Source: an uncultured Elusimicrobia bacterium
Lineage (GTDB): Bacteria > Elusimicrobiota > Elusimicrobia > Elusimicrobiales > UBA9959
DNA length: 45,122 bases
Assembly (NCBI GenBank): GCA_903889965.1
Contig: CAISZM010000064.1
Coordinates: 1 to 45,122, forward strand
Reading direction: 5' to 3'
The notes beneath the pieces were generated by a model. That model had not been told where the DNA came from, ran no database searches, and worked only from the letters and a program-made list of their open reading frames with translations. A program made the position numbers and the translations under genes. Below, piece after piece: positions 7,621-16,146 of this stretch (positions are counted from its first letter, which is position 1; every line of letters begins with the position of its first letter).

Positions 7621-8652
7621 ATGAGGCCGAATATGTCGCGACACAGGTTCCTGCAGATAAGCCCCGGCGGCGTTATGAAGGCCAAAGGGTCGGCGGAAGA
7701 AGCGGTGAGTATCCCTCCCGAAGGCGGCTACGCGTGGCTGGACTTCAAGGACCCCGCCCCGGAAGATCTGAAGCCGCTCATAGAACTGCTCGGGGTGCAC
7801 CCTCTGTCCGTGGAGGACTGCCTGGACGAGATCCAGGTCCCGAAGATCGACAACTTCGAAAAAAACACATTTCTGCTCATAAATTCATACTCCCACCAGG
7901 CCGGCGTTCTGTCCACCGGCGAGATCGACTTCATCATAGGAACGAATTTCCTCGTGACCGTGGGGGGACGGAACAAAACCGCGCACTGGGAAGACAAGGA
8001 CATAGACGCCGTCCTGAGGCTCGAGCCGCAGAACCTGGGACAGGGCCCCGACTTCCTGATGCACGCCCTGATGAACCACGCCATAGACGGAAAACACAAG
8101 GCTATCGATTCCATAGAATGCGAGGTGGACGACGCGGAGGAAAGCATCATCAGGGACCTCTCCGGCTTCCGGATGTCGCGCCTGGTGCATTTAAGAAAGA
8201 ACATCCTCAATATGAGGAAAAGCCTTTTTTACGAAAGGGAGATATTTATAAAGCTGTGCCGCAGGGATTCCCCTTTCGTGGGGGAGAAGGCCGTTTATCA
8301 CTTCAGGGATGTCTACGACCACATAACCAAGTATTACGAGGAGACCGAGATCTACCGGGAGGTTATCCTCAGCCTTACCGAAATGTACCTGTCGATGGTG
8401 AACAACCGCATGAGCCTGATAGCGAACAAGACCAATATGACGGTAAGGCGCCTGACTTTCATAACGACAATCTTTATGCCGCTGACCCTGCTCGCCGGGA
8501 TATTCGGCATGTCCGAATGGAGCATGATCACCGGCCCGGCCAATTGGCGTTTCTCCTACCCGTTCTTCGGAGTAGCCATGGCGGCAATAGGCTTTCTGAC
8601 CTACGCCATACTTCTCCGGACTGACGCGAAGCTGCAGCAAAAAGACAAATAA
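7621..8652 (+). CDS. corA: CorA-family divalent-cation transporter with GMS in place of GMN
   Basis: 343 residues from the first ATG. The start is uncertain: ATG 7633 has a GAGG site 7 nt upstream, and 7675 is also possible. The N-terminal cytoplasmic domain contains HPLSVEDCLDEIQVPKIDNF, followed by the long helical stalk (VDDAEESIIRDLSGFRMSRL). Two C-terminal membrane helices follow (about 276-296 and 314-333). The pore-mouth signature, normally Gly-Met-Asn, reads Gly-Met-Ser here (residues 296-298, in LAGIFGMSEWSM). CorA family members take up Mg2+ or Co2+, and some export Zn2+. The loop change leaves the ion selectivity open. Confidence 0.92.
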   Translation: MRPNMSRHRFLQISPGGVMKAKGSAEEAVSIPPEGGYAWLDFKDPAPEDLKPLIELLGVHPLSVEDCLDEIQVPKIDNFEKNTFLLINSYSHQAGVLSTGEIDFIIGTNFLVTVGGRNKTAHWEDKDIDAVLRLEPQNLGQGPDFLMHALMNHAIDGKHKAIDSIECEVDDAEESIIRDLSGFRMSRLVHLRKNILNMRKSLFYEREIFIKLCRRDSPFVGEKAVYHFRDVYDHITKYYEETEIYREVILSLTEMYLSMVNNRMSLIANKTNMTVRRLTFITTIFMPLTLLAGIFGMSEWSMITGPANWRFSYPFFGVAMAAIGFLTYAILLRTDAKLQQKDK

Positions 8653-8670
8653 AGCGCAAGCTGCGGGGGC

Positions 8671-8703
8671 AAAAAAAACCGGGAGCACAGGCCCCCGGTT
8701 CTT
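8671..8703. terminator. Bidirectional terminator between corA and the phosphatase gene
   Basis: An A8 run, the stem AACCGGG/CCCGGTT (8677-8683 with 8694-8700), and a T-rich 3' flank lie between convergent genes. It reads as an intrinsic terminator on both strands. Confidence 0.75.
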
Positions 8704-8716
8704 TCATACCCGCGGC

Positions 8717-9442
8717 TTATTTCACCAGTAAAGCCCTTATTTTTTCCAGGTCCTTGCCGTATTCCGGCGATCCGAGGAGTGCCGCGTGGAACTGGTCGCC
8801 GAATATTTTTCCGGCGGCTATGTCGGTGGGAAAATGTACGCCTCCTACCACGCGGTCGCGCGCTATCTCGTCGGACTTGGCGAAGAACTCGTCCCGGCGG
8901 CCGGGAACTATGTCCGTGAGCACGCACGCGAACACTCTGGAGAAAGCGGCGTGGCCGCTGGGGTAAGAATAACCCCAGCTTTTCTTAACGCAGGGCCGGG
9001 CCTGCTCGGGGTAAGCCTTGAAAGGCCTGGGGCGCCGGTAGCGGTCCTTCATGGCGGTAACGGCGCTTTCCAGATCGGAGGCCAGTCGGTCGAAGAATTT
9101 CTTCACACCGGCGGGCAGGGGCTGCGGAAAAGGGCTCCTTGCTCCCCAGAGCGAATCATAGGTGAAGTTAGCCGTGGCGTTCGCCTTCGCGCAGTCGTCC
9201 TCCGTGCGCTTGTTCTGCCAGGCGAGCACCGCGGCCAGGTCTTCCTTCTGCTCGTAGGAATCGGGGGCGGGGGGCGGGGCGAACTGCGCGGTTTTGAACT
9301 GCTCCGCCGCGACGTAATATGTCTGTGCGGATACCGGACGGGCTTCCTTAAGAATGACCTTCGACGCCGGTGAGGAACAGGCCCCGGCGCCGACCGCCAG
9401 CGCGATAAAGATCCAGGCCAGCCGCGTATTCGTTAATTTCAT
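8717..9442 (-). CDS. PAP2-family (class A-like) acid phosphatase lipoprotein
   Basis: 241 residues from the ATG at 9442, chosen because it gives a clean lipoprotein signal (hydrophobic residues 8-20, Cys22) directly after a TATAAT box; longer upstream extensions lack a signal. The PAP2 signature is complete: K-x6-RP (KDRYRRPRP), YPSGHAAFS, and R-x5-H-x3-D (RVVGGVHFPTD, where the usual Ser before the Arg is Asp). These are the phosphate-binding Lys/Arg residues and the catalytic histidines. The domain arrangement resembles secreted non-specific acid phosphatases such as PhoC/PhoN, so release of phosphate from organic esters at the envelope is likely. Confidence 0.9.
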   Translation of the reverse strand: MKLTNTRLAWIFIALAVGAGACSSPASKVILKEARPVSAQTYYVAAEQFKTAQFAPPPAPDSYEQKEDLAAVLAWQNKRTEDDCAKANATANFTYDSLWGARSPFPQPLPAGVKKFFDRLASDLESAVTAMKDRYRRPRPFKAYPEQARPCVKKSWGYSYPSGHAAFSRVFACVLTDIVPGRRDEFFAKSDEIARDRVVGGVHFPTDIAAGKIFGDQFHAALLGSPEYGKDLEKIRALLVK

Positions 9443-9449
9443 AAGGCAA

Positions 9450-9478
9450 ATTATAACCCTTTGCCCATTAGGCCGCAA
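9450..9478 (-). promoter_or_regulatory. Promoter of the acid phosphatase gene, predicted leaderless
   Basis: On the minus strand TTGCGG (9478-9473) and a perfect TATAAT (9455-9450) are 17 bp apart. The -10 box ends 7 nt before the ATG, so transcription should start at the start codon. No Shine-Dalgarno is present. Confidence 0.65.
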
Positions 9479-9563
9479 GCACGCCTGCCGGAGGGGCTGG
9501 CCGGGGCTTTGATCTGCGGCAGGCAGGGAGTTCCTGTTATCCCCGCAGATCGGCAAATAATTA

Positions 9564-9592
9564 TTGTAAACGCGCCCTATTTTTTAAATAAT
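9564..9592 (+). promoter_or_regulatory. Probable promoter of the peptidase-OPT-lnt-MFS run
   Basis: TTGTAA (9564-9569) and AATAAT (9587-9592) are 17 bp apart. The -10 ends 6 nt before the ATG at 9599, again predicting a leaderless transcript. The -10 is a weaker match than those of dtd or the wza-like gene. Confidence 0.45.
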
Positions 9593-9598
9593 AGACAT

Positions 9599-10765
9599 AT
9601 GACGCCGACTATCAACGAAAAGCGCATGGTCCAGTTCTTCTGCGACCTCGCGAAGATCACCTCCCTCTCGGGCAAAGAAGGGGCCATAGCGCGCCGCCTC
9701 TCCATACTCCTCAAATTCATGGGCGCGGAAGTCGTCATCGACGACGCCGGGAAAAAGATCGGAGGGGAAACCGGGAATTTGATAGCCCGCTTCCCCGGCA
9801 CCGTTCCCGGAGAACCCTTCCTTCTCTCCGCCCACATGGACACCGTCGGCCCCGCCGTCAACGTGCACCCCCAGGTCCACAAGGACCGCATAACCTCCGA
9901 CGGCAGTACCATACTCGGCGCCGACTGCAAAGCCGGCATAGCCATAATACTGGAAGTCCTTAAAACGCTCGAAGAGAACCGCATACCGCACCCGCCCATA
10001 GAAGCCGTCTTCACCGTGAGCGAAGAGATGGCCCTGCTGGGCGCGAAATTCCTGGACTACTCCAGGATACACGCGCGCTACGGCCTTATCTTCGACAATG
10101 AGCAGGGCCTTGAGAACGTCATCACCAGCGCCCCGGCGGCCGACGCGATGGAGATAAAGGTCTACGGCGCCGCCGCCCACGCCGGCGTCTCCCCCGAAAA
10201 AGGCATCTCCGCCATCAAAGTGGTCTCCGGCGCCATAGCGGCCATGAAACTCGGGCGCATAGATTCCCAGACCACCGCCAATATCGGCTTCATCTCCGGC
10301 GGGAACGCCATAAACATCGTGCCGTCCTCCGTCGAGCTGTCGGGCGAGGCCCGCAGCCACGACCCGGCCAAGCTGAAGAAACAGACGCGCCACATGGAAG
10401 ACTGCCTGAGGAAGGCGGTGAAGAAAGTGAGGGTCCGCGCCGACGGGAAACTGATCGTCCCCAGCTACGAATTCCTGGTCGAGCGGAAATTCCCGAACCT
10501 CCATATAGCGAGGTCCAACCCGGTGCTGGCGCTTATCTCCTCCGCCATGCGCGGCCAGGGCCTGCGGATGAAACCCTCGGCCTCGGGCGGGGGCACCGAC
10601 GGCAACATAATGTACGGCCACGGCATAAAGGCGCCCATACTCTCCACCGGGATGCGCGACGTGCACACCACCCACGAATACCTCGACCTCAAGGATTTTT
10701 TCGCCTGCGCCCGGCTCACCCTGGAAGTGATAGCCGCCTGGACCGGAAGGGGGCGGGACAAGTAA
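9599..10765 (+). CDS. M20-family metallopeptidase, peptidase T-like
   Basis: 388 residues from ATG 9599; an in-frame ATG at 9461 would add 46 residues overlapping the divergent gene's promoter and is rejected. The M20 zinc site is visible: SAHMDTVGP (His and Asp, about residue 79), GADCKAG (bridging Asp), SEEM (catalytic Glu and metal ligand) and a late TTHEYL. A dimerisation/lid domain lies in the middle (AAAHAGVSPEKG). The closest style is the peptidase T/PepT2-like group, cytoplasmic aminotripeptidases that finish peptide breakdown. The oligopeptide transporter gene follows 46 nt later, which supports a role in using imported peptides. Confidence 0.92.
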   Translation: MTPTINEKRMVQFFCDLAKITSLSGKEGAIARRLSILLKFMGAEVVIDDAGKKIGGETGNLIARFPGTVPGEPFLLSAHMDTVGPAVNVHPQVHKDRITSDGSTILGADCKAGIAIILEVLKTLEENRIPHPPIEAVFTVSEEMALLGAKFLDYSRIHARYGLIFDNEQGLENVITSAPAADAMEIKVYGAAAHAGVSPEKGISAIKVVSGAIAAMKLGRIDSQTTANIGFISGGNAINIVPSSVELSGEARSHDPAKLKKQTRHMEDCLRKAVKKVRVRADGKLIVPSYEFLVERKFPNLHIARSNPVLALISSAMRGQGLRMKPSASGGGTDGNIMYGHGIKAPILSTGMRDVHTTHEYLDLKDFFACARLTLEVIAAWTGRGRDK

Positions 10766-10811
10766 GGGATAGGCGGCGCAAGAAATTCGCCGGCCTGTCC
10801 AAAGGATACCC

Positions 10812-12998
10812 ATGGAAGATAAAAAAGGCGACTATCAATTCAAGCCCTACATAGACACCGGAAAAACCATACCCGAATTCACCTTCCAGGCGGTGATCCT
10901 CGGCTTCATACTCTCGGTCGTCTTCAACGCCGCCAACGCCTACCTCGGCCTCAAGATCGGCATGACCGTTTCCGCCTCCATACCCTCGGCCATCATCTCC
11001 ATGACCGTGCTGCGCGTCATACTCCCCAAATTCTTCGGCCGCACCGCCACCATACTCGAGAACAACGCCGTGCACGCTTTCGCCTCAATCGGGGAATCGC
11101 TCGCGGCCGCCATAATCTTCACCGTGCCGGCCATTATTTTCATGGGCGGTAAGATCACCAATTCCATGGTCTTCCTGCTGGGCCTCACCGGCGGCATACT
11201 CGGCCTGCTGATGATGATACCGCTGCGGCACTCCCTCATGGTGAAAGAGCATAAGAACCTGCCCTTCCCGGAGGGCAGCGCCTGCGCGAAAGTCCTGATC
11301 GCCGGCGACAAAGGCGGCGCCTCGGCCAAACCCGTCTTCACCGGCATGCTCACCGGCGGCATTTTCAAGTTCCTGATGAGCGGCTGCATGCTGTTCCGGG
11401 ACACCGTCTCCTGGAGCTTCGCCTCCCTCAATAAAGCCGGCTTCGGCTACGAGATCTCACCGTTGTTCCTCGGTGTGGGCTACCTAGTGGGCCTGCGCAT
11501 AGCCGCCGTCATGTTCGCCGGCGGCGCCTTCGGTTACTGGGTGCTCATCCCCGCAATAAACGCTTTCGGCGGCCACAACATCGTAGCCCCGGGGCTGATC
11601 CCTATAGCCGACATGACCACCGACGAGATACGGGTCAACTATGTAAAATACATCGGCGCCGGCGGAGTGGCCTTCGGCGGCCTCATCAGCGTCATACGCT
11701 CTCTCCCCGACATAATCTCCTCCGTGCGCCACAGCGCCGCCGCGCTGACGGTTAAGGCAGGCGCCAGGGAGGGAACGCAGAAGCCCGGCGAGAAAGATTT
11801 CGAACAGAACTACATAGTCTGGGCCGGAGGCGCTCTGGGCGCCATCATAGGCGTCTTCGCCTTCGAGATCCCCTGGCATATCGGGCCCGCAGCCTGGGAC
11901 CCCGTGCTGCGGCTCTTCGCCGGCATAATCACCCGCGTTTTCGTGGCGGGATCTGCCGGCGCGCTGATACTGGGTTTCTGCTTTTGGGCCATAGCCCGCG
12001 GCTCCGCCAGGGCCTGCCACAAGTTCCTGCGCATAGAGCAGGACGCGCCGCTGCCGATGGTGCTTGCCGGCGTAACGGCCATGTTCCTGCTCCTCTGGCT
12101 GATGCCCGTCTTCGACCTCAGTTTCGTCGAAGCTCTTATCGTGGTGATCTTCTGCATGTTCTTCGTGGCGGTCAGCGCGCGCATGGTGGGCCTGATAGGG
12201 ACCACGAACCAGCCAGTGTCCGGAATGACCATAACCGCCCTTCTTTCCCTCACGCTTATCTTCGTTTTCATAGGCCACGACAAGGAAACGGCCAAGGTGG
12301 CCGCCGTCATGGCCGGCGCGGTGGTCTGTATAGCCATTTCGGTCTCCGGCGACCTGTCGCAGGACCTCAAGACAGCGGCGCTCATCGGGGCCACCCCGTG
12401 GAAGGTGCAGCTGGCGCAGGTGGCCGGCGCGCTGGTCTCGGCCGTGCGCTCCGGCTTTATATTGCTGCTGCTCTACACGGCCTTCGGCTTCGGCGCACCC
12501 ACCCCGGGACATCCGAACCCGCTTGAAGCCCCCCAGGCCCAGCTGATGGCTAAACTTGTGGAAGGAGCCACGGGGGGGAACCTCCCCTGGCTGCTGCTCG
12601 GCCTCGGCGGGGCGATAGGATTGGTCTGTGAACTGGCCGGCATCTCGGCGCTGACTTTCGCCATAGGTCTTTATCTGCCCATAACCAACTGGCCCATGAT
12701 ACTCCTGGGAGGCCTGATAGCTTACGCCGTTTCGCGCAAAGCGGGCGGCGCTCCGGAGGAAGAACACGACCCAGGATCGCTTTTCTCGTCGGGCCTTATA
12801 GCCGGCGACGCGCTCATGGGCATAGCCATAGCCGGCATAATAGTGCTGGGCCTGGACAAGAGGCTGGCGCTCCGCAACCCTTTGGCCGGCAGCTTCGCCT
12901 TCGAATCCACGCTCTCCACGCTTCTTTACCTCGGCGTAGCGCTGGCCCTGTACCTGACGGCCAAGAAAAAACACAGGAGAATTCCCGGCAACAACTGA
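10812..12998 (+). CDS. OPT-superfamily oligopeptide transporter
   Basis: 728 residues, almost entirely hydrophobic with about 15 membrane helices. The N-terminal pattern (PEFTFQAVILGFILSVVFNA, NAYLGLKIGMTVSASIPSA) and the LPFPEGSACAKVL segment are characteristic of prokaryotic OPT proteins. Members move oligopeptides, or metal-chelate peptides, with protons. An AAAGGA site lies before the ATG. It is placed right after the M20 peptidase and upstream of lnt and an MFS transporter, so peptide uptake is the likely role. Length is normal for the bacterial branch. Confidence 0.93.
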   Translation: MEDKKGDYQFKPYIDTGKTIPEFTFQAVILGFILSVVFNAANAYLGLKIGMTVSASIPSAIISMTVLRVILPKFFGRTATILENNAVHAFASIGESLAAAIIFTVPAIIFMGGKITNSMVFLLGLTGGILGLLMMIPLRHSLMVKEHKNLPFPEGSACAKVLIAGDKGGASAKPVFTGMLTGGIFKFLMSGCMLFRDTVSWSFASLNKAGFGYEISPLFLGVGYLVGLRIAAVMFAGGAFGYWVLIPAINAFGGHNIVAPGLIPIADMTTDEIRVNYVKYIGAGGVAFGGLISVIRSLPDIISSVRHSAAALTVKAGAREGTQKPGEKDFEQNYIVWAGGALGAIIGVFAFEIPWHIGPAAWDPVLRLFAGIITRVFVAGSAGALILGFCFWAIARGSARACHKFLRIEQDAPLPMVLAGVTAMFLLLWLMPVFDLSFVEALIVVIFCMFFVAVSARMVGLIGTTNQPVSGMTITALLSLTLIFVFIGHDKETAKVAAVMAGAVVCIAISVSGDLSQDLKTAALIGATPWKVQLAQVAGALVSAVRSGFILLLLYTAFGFGAPTPGHPNPLEAPQAQLMAKLVEGATGGNLPWLLLGLGGAIGLVCELAGISALTFAIGLYLPITNWPMILLGGLIAYAVSRKAGGAPEEEHDPGSLFSSGLIAGDALMGIAIAGIIVLGLDKRLALRNPLAGSFAFESTLSTLLYLGVALALYLTAKKKHRRIPGNN

Positions 12999-13018
12999 CG
13001 GCCGGACGCGTTTTAATT

Positions 13019-14551
13019 ATGCTCAAAAAAGCAAGATATATATTAAGCCCGCGCGACCTGGCGGGAACTCCAAAGATTTACGACGAAAGGCGCATGGTGG
13101 AGCCAAGCCGGGTATTGCGGCGGTCGGGCAAACATTACCTCATCGCCGTTCTTTCCGGCCTCCTGCTGGCGTCCTCGTTCGCCCCGCTGGGCTGGTACCC
13201 CGCGCCGTGGGCGGCGCTGGCCCTGCTGTTCTACGCCGTGCTGCGCAGTTCGGGTCCGTGGCAGGCGGCGGAACTGGGCCTGACGGCCGGCCTCGTTTTC
13301 TACACGCTCTCCCTTTCCTGGATGCCTAACGTGGTCAGCTACCGGGCCATAGTTTTCTGGTGCGTATTCGCCCTCTGGATAGCCCTCCACGCGGCCATAA
13401 TACGCGGCCTGTGGGAATTCATGGAGGAGCGCGGCCTCACGGAAGAAGGCGCCATCCTGTGGGCCGCGGCCGCCGGCGCCGCCTGGGCCGGCATAGAATA
13501 TTTCCGCTCCGAAGTTTGGACTTTGGCCTGCCCCTGGCTCGGCCTGGGCTACAGCCAGACCTATAACCCGCCTCTCTTCCAGTCCCTGAGCGTCTGGGGC
13601 GTTTACGGGCTCTCCGGCTTCATGGCGGCTTTCAGCGCGGCCTGGGCGCTGACCCCGCGCAAACGCCTCTACCTCCCGGCGGCCGTTTTTTCTCTGGCTT
13701 TGGTGGTCGTAATATCCTGGGGCGGACACAGGCTGAAAACACTTCCCGCGGAGAACGGCGTTCCGGTAAAAGTCGCACTGGTGCAGTCCGAAAGCTCTGA
13801 CATCGACAAGCTGGCTGAAATGAGCCTCACCCGGGATGCCGCCGCGGCGGACCTGCTGGTCTGGCCGGAGTATTCCTTCTATATGCCGGGGCCGGAGCAG
13901 GGCCCCACGCTGCGGCTTCTGGAGAAAAAACTTAAAGCCTCCGGGGCGCTGGCCATGCTGGGCGCCGGTGTGGACGAAGACAAAAAACGCGGTATAGCGC
14001 GCGCGAATTTCATACTGGTGCTCGGGCGCGACAAAAAGCCGATCGGCCGTTACGACAAGATGTACCCGGTACAATTCGTGGAAACCGGTCTCCGTGGCGG
14101 CAGGGATCCGCACCCCGTCGATACCCCGCTCGGGAAAATCGGCCCGCAGATCTGCTACGACCTGGCTTTTGAGGACGGCGCGCGCATTATGGCGCGCCAG
14201 GGCGCGCGGCTTCTGGTAGTCCCCACGCTCGACCCGATGGAATGGGGAAACCTGCAGCACACGCAGCATTCGGATATGTCCGCCGCGAGGTCCGTGGAAT
14301 CCGGGCTATGGCTGGTGCGCGCGGCCTCGTCGGGCCGGTCGCAGGTGATAGACCGCCTGGGAACGCAGCGCGCGGCCCTCGCCAACGGGAAAGAGGGCAC
14401 GCTGACGGCCTCCGCTTACGTCGGCCCCGGCGGAACCTTCTACACTAGGTGGGGATGGCTGTTCGCGCCCGCCTGCCTTGTTTTCACCCTGGCCGCCGCG
14501 GTCATGCTGTTAGCATGGAGAATGCCGTGGGGCAAGCCTGGCCTGAGGTAA
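13019..14551 (+). CDS. lnt: Apolipoprotein N-acyltransferase
   Basis: 510 residues, start tentative: the first 25 residues are unusual for Lnt and ATG 13094 (MVEPSRV) is a plausible alternative. The N-terminal half has about six membrane helices. The C-terminal half is a nitrilase-like domain with the expected triad: Glu284 in LVWPEYSF, Lys347 in GRYDKMYP and Cys379 in QICYDLAF. A final membrane helix closes the protein. Lnt adds the third acyl chain to lipoproteins in the inner membrane, consistent with the many predicted lipoproteins here and with a diderm envelope. It lies 20 nt after the OPT gene. Confidence 0.93.
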   Translation: MLKKARYILSPRDLAGTPKIYDERRMVEPSRVLRRSGKHYLIAVLSGLLLASSFAPLGWYPAPWAALALLFYAVLRSSGPWQAAELGLTAGLVFYTLSLSWMPNVVSYRAIVFWCVFALWIALHAAIIRGLWEFMEERGLTEEGAILWAAAAGAAWAGIEYFRSEVWTLACPWLGLGYSQTYNPPLFQSLSVWGVYGLSGFMAAFSAAWALTPRKRLYLPAAVFSLALVVVISWGGHRLKTLPAENGVPVKVALVQSESSDIDKLAEMSLTRDAAAADLLVWPEYSFYMPGPEQGPTLRLLEKKLKASGALAMLGAGVDEDKKRGIARANFILVLGRDKKPIGRYDKMYPVQFVETGLRGGRDPHPVDTPLGKIGPQICYDLAFEDGARIMARQGARLLVVPTLDPMEWGNLQHTQHSDMSAARSVESGLWLVRAASSGRSQVIDRLGTQRAALANGKEGTLTASAYVGPGGTFYTRWGWLFAPACLVFTLAAAVMLLAWRMPWGKPGLR

Positions 14552-14580
14552 GGCGCCGGACATACGGGAACGGAGATATA

Positions 14581-16056
14581 ATGACCTCAACGGAAGAAAA
14601 GTCCTTTATCGGCAAGTTCATGGTACTCAGGGGCGCGGTGCGCGAACTGTGGCTGATATTCGGCACCAAGATACTCACCATCACGGCCTACGCGCTGGTG
14701 GGCACTTCCACGCTGGGGCTGTGGCTTTCCTCGGACCTGCACCTGAGCGACCAGAGCGCGGGGCTCGTGATCGCCAGCTGGTCCTCCGCCCTTACCATCT
14801 TCACCGTAATGGTCGGCTCGCTGGTGGACGCTATAGGGATACGCAAGTCGCTGCTGGCCGGCTTCGGCCTCTGCGTCTTCGCCCGCTTCACGATGTCCTT
14901 CTTCTCCGCGCAATGGATAGCCCTGCCCCTTGGCCTGCTCCCGCTGGCCCTGGGCGAAGCCCTTCAGACGCCGGTGATGGTAGCCGCGGTGCGCCGCTTC
15001 TCCACCACGAAGCAGCGCTCCATCGCCTTCTCGATCTACTACTCCATGATGAACGTCGGGTTCGCCATAGCGGGCTGGACTTTCGACCGGGTGCGGGCCG
15101 GCCTCGGCGAATACGGCCATTACAGGGTGCCTTACGTGGGGATACAGATAAGCACTTACCAGACGATAATCCTACTGGGCCTCCTGTTCACGATACCCAA
15201 CCTGCTGATAACCTACTTCGGCATGCGCGCGGGTGTTGAGGCCACCGACGAAGGCGTTAAGATAACTCCGGAAGAGCCGAAATACCCCGGCGTACCGTTC
15301 CTCCGGGCGTTCATACTCTCCTGCCGCGACGCTCTGAAAGACTGGGGCCGCATCTTCACCAGCCTCTGGGCGGAGCCCGTTTTCTACCGTTTCCTCGCGT
15401 TTTTCGGGCTGGTGGTTTTCGTAAAGCTCATTCTCTACCACATGTATTACACCTTCCCGAAATTCGGCATACGCGAACTGGGGGAAGGCGCGCCCATAGG
15501 GCATATCTTCGGCCTGCTTAACGCCGTGATAGTAGTGATACTGGCGCCGGTGGTGGGAGCGCTGACACAAAAGTTAACAGCTTACAAAGCCGTCGTTATA
15601 GGAACGACCATCACGGCCGTTTCGGTGTTCTTTATGGCCGTTCCGCCAGCCTGGTTCCAGGGCCTCGCCGACGGCTGGGTGGGGGAACTGATAGGCCACC
15701 GCTGGCTGGGAGTGCCGGGCCCGGTGCACCCGCTGTACGTGGCCATCGTGCTCTGCGTGGTGCTGTATTCCATCGGCGAGTCCTTCTACTCGCCTCGCCT
15801 CTACGAATACCCCGCCGCCATAGCGCCCAAAGGCAAGGAAGGTTCCTATATGGCCCTTTCCATGCTGCCTTACTTCGTGGCCAAGTTTTTTGTGGGCGCC
15901 ATCTCAGGCTTTTTGCTGGCGCGTTTCTGCCCCGCCGAAGGTCCCCGGAATTCACAGATGATATGGCTGATAGTGGGCTGCATGGCGCTCATTTCACCCG
16001 TGGGGCTGGTACTTGCGAGGCGCTACATACAGGTTCACGAAACCGGCAGGGATTGA
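14581..16056 (+). CDS. MFS transporter, possibly of the peptide-symporter type
   Basis: 491 residues from ATG 14581, which has a GGAG site 5 nt upstream; a longer in-frame start at 14449 would overlap lnt by 100 nt and is rejected. About 12 membrane helices are visible, including a first segment with YALVGTSTLGLWLS and the MFS loop motif VGSLVDAIGIRKSLLAG between helices 2 and 3. A long cytoplasmic loop splits the two halves. Its position after the peptidase, OPT and lnt genes suggests peptide or amino-acid transport, but the substrate cannot be read from the sequence. Confidence 0.85.
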   Translation: MTSTEEKSFIGKFMVLRGAVRELWLIFGTKILTITAYALVGTSTLGLWLSSDLHLSDQSAGLVIASWSSALTIFTVMVGSLVDAIGIRKSLLAGFGLCVFARFTMSFFSAQWIALPLGLLPLALGEALQTPVMVAAVRRFSTTKQRSIAFSIYYSMMNVGFAIAGWTFDRVRAGLGEYGHYRVPYVGIQISTYQTIILLGLLFTIPNLLITYFGMRAGVEATDEGVKITPEEPKYPGVPFLRAFILSCRDALKDWGRIFTSLWAEPVFYRFLAFFGLVVFVKLILYHMYYTFPKFGIRELGEGAPIGHIFGLLNAVIVVILAPVVGALTQKLTAYKAVVIGTTITAVSVFFMAVPPAWFQGLADGWVGELIGHRWLGVPGPVHPLYVAIVLCVVLYSIGESFYSPRLYEYPAAIAPKGKEGSYMALSMLPYFVAKFFVGAISGFLLARFCPAEGPRNSQMIWLIVGCMALISPVGLVLARRYIQVHETGRD

Positions 16057-16066
16057 AAGGATATCG

Positions 16067-16096
16067 TTGAAAAGCCGGAGGAAAACAGTTTATAAT
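16067..16096 (+). promoter_or_regulatory. Promoter of the polysaccharide ABC flippase gene
   Basis: TTGAAA (16067-16072) and a perfect TATAAT (16091-16096) are 18 bp apart. The predicted start near 16103 gives a leader of about 44 nt before the ATG at 16147. No strong Shine-Dalgarno is visible in it. Confidence 0.65.
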
Positions 16097-16146
16097 CAGA
16101 TATAGCGTTAAAGCAGTCGTCCCAGCAGTGCTGCAAACGATCCATA

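Noticed and set aside
9461..9598. 46-residue N-terminal extension of the M20 peptidase
   Set aside because: It would cover both divergent promoters, has no family similarity, and the peptidase domain begins right after ATG 9599.
11484..12974. 496-codon minus-strand reading frame opposite the OPT gene
   Set aside because: Antisense to a clear membrane transporter; its Gly/Gln/Arg/His-rich sequence has no hydrophobic core or family resemblance.
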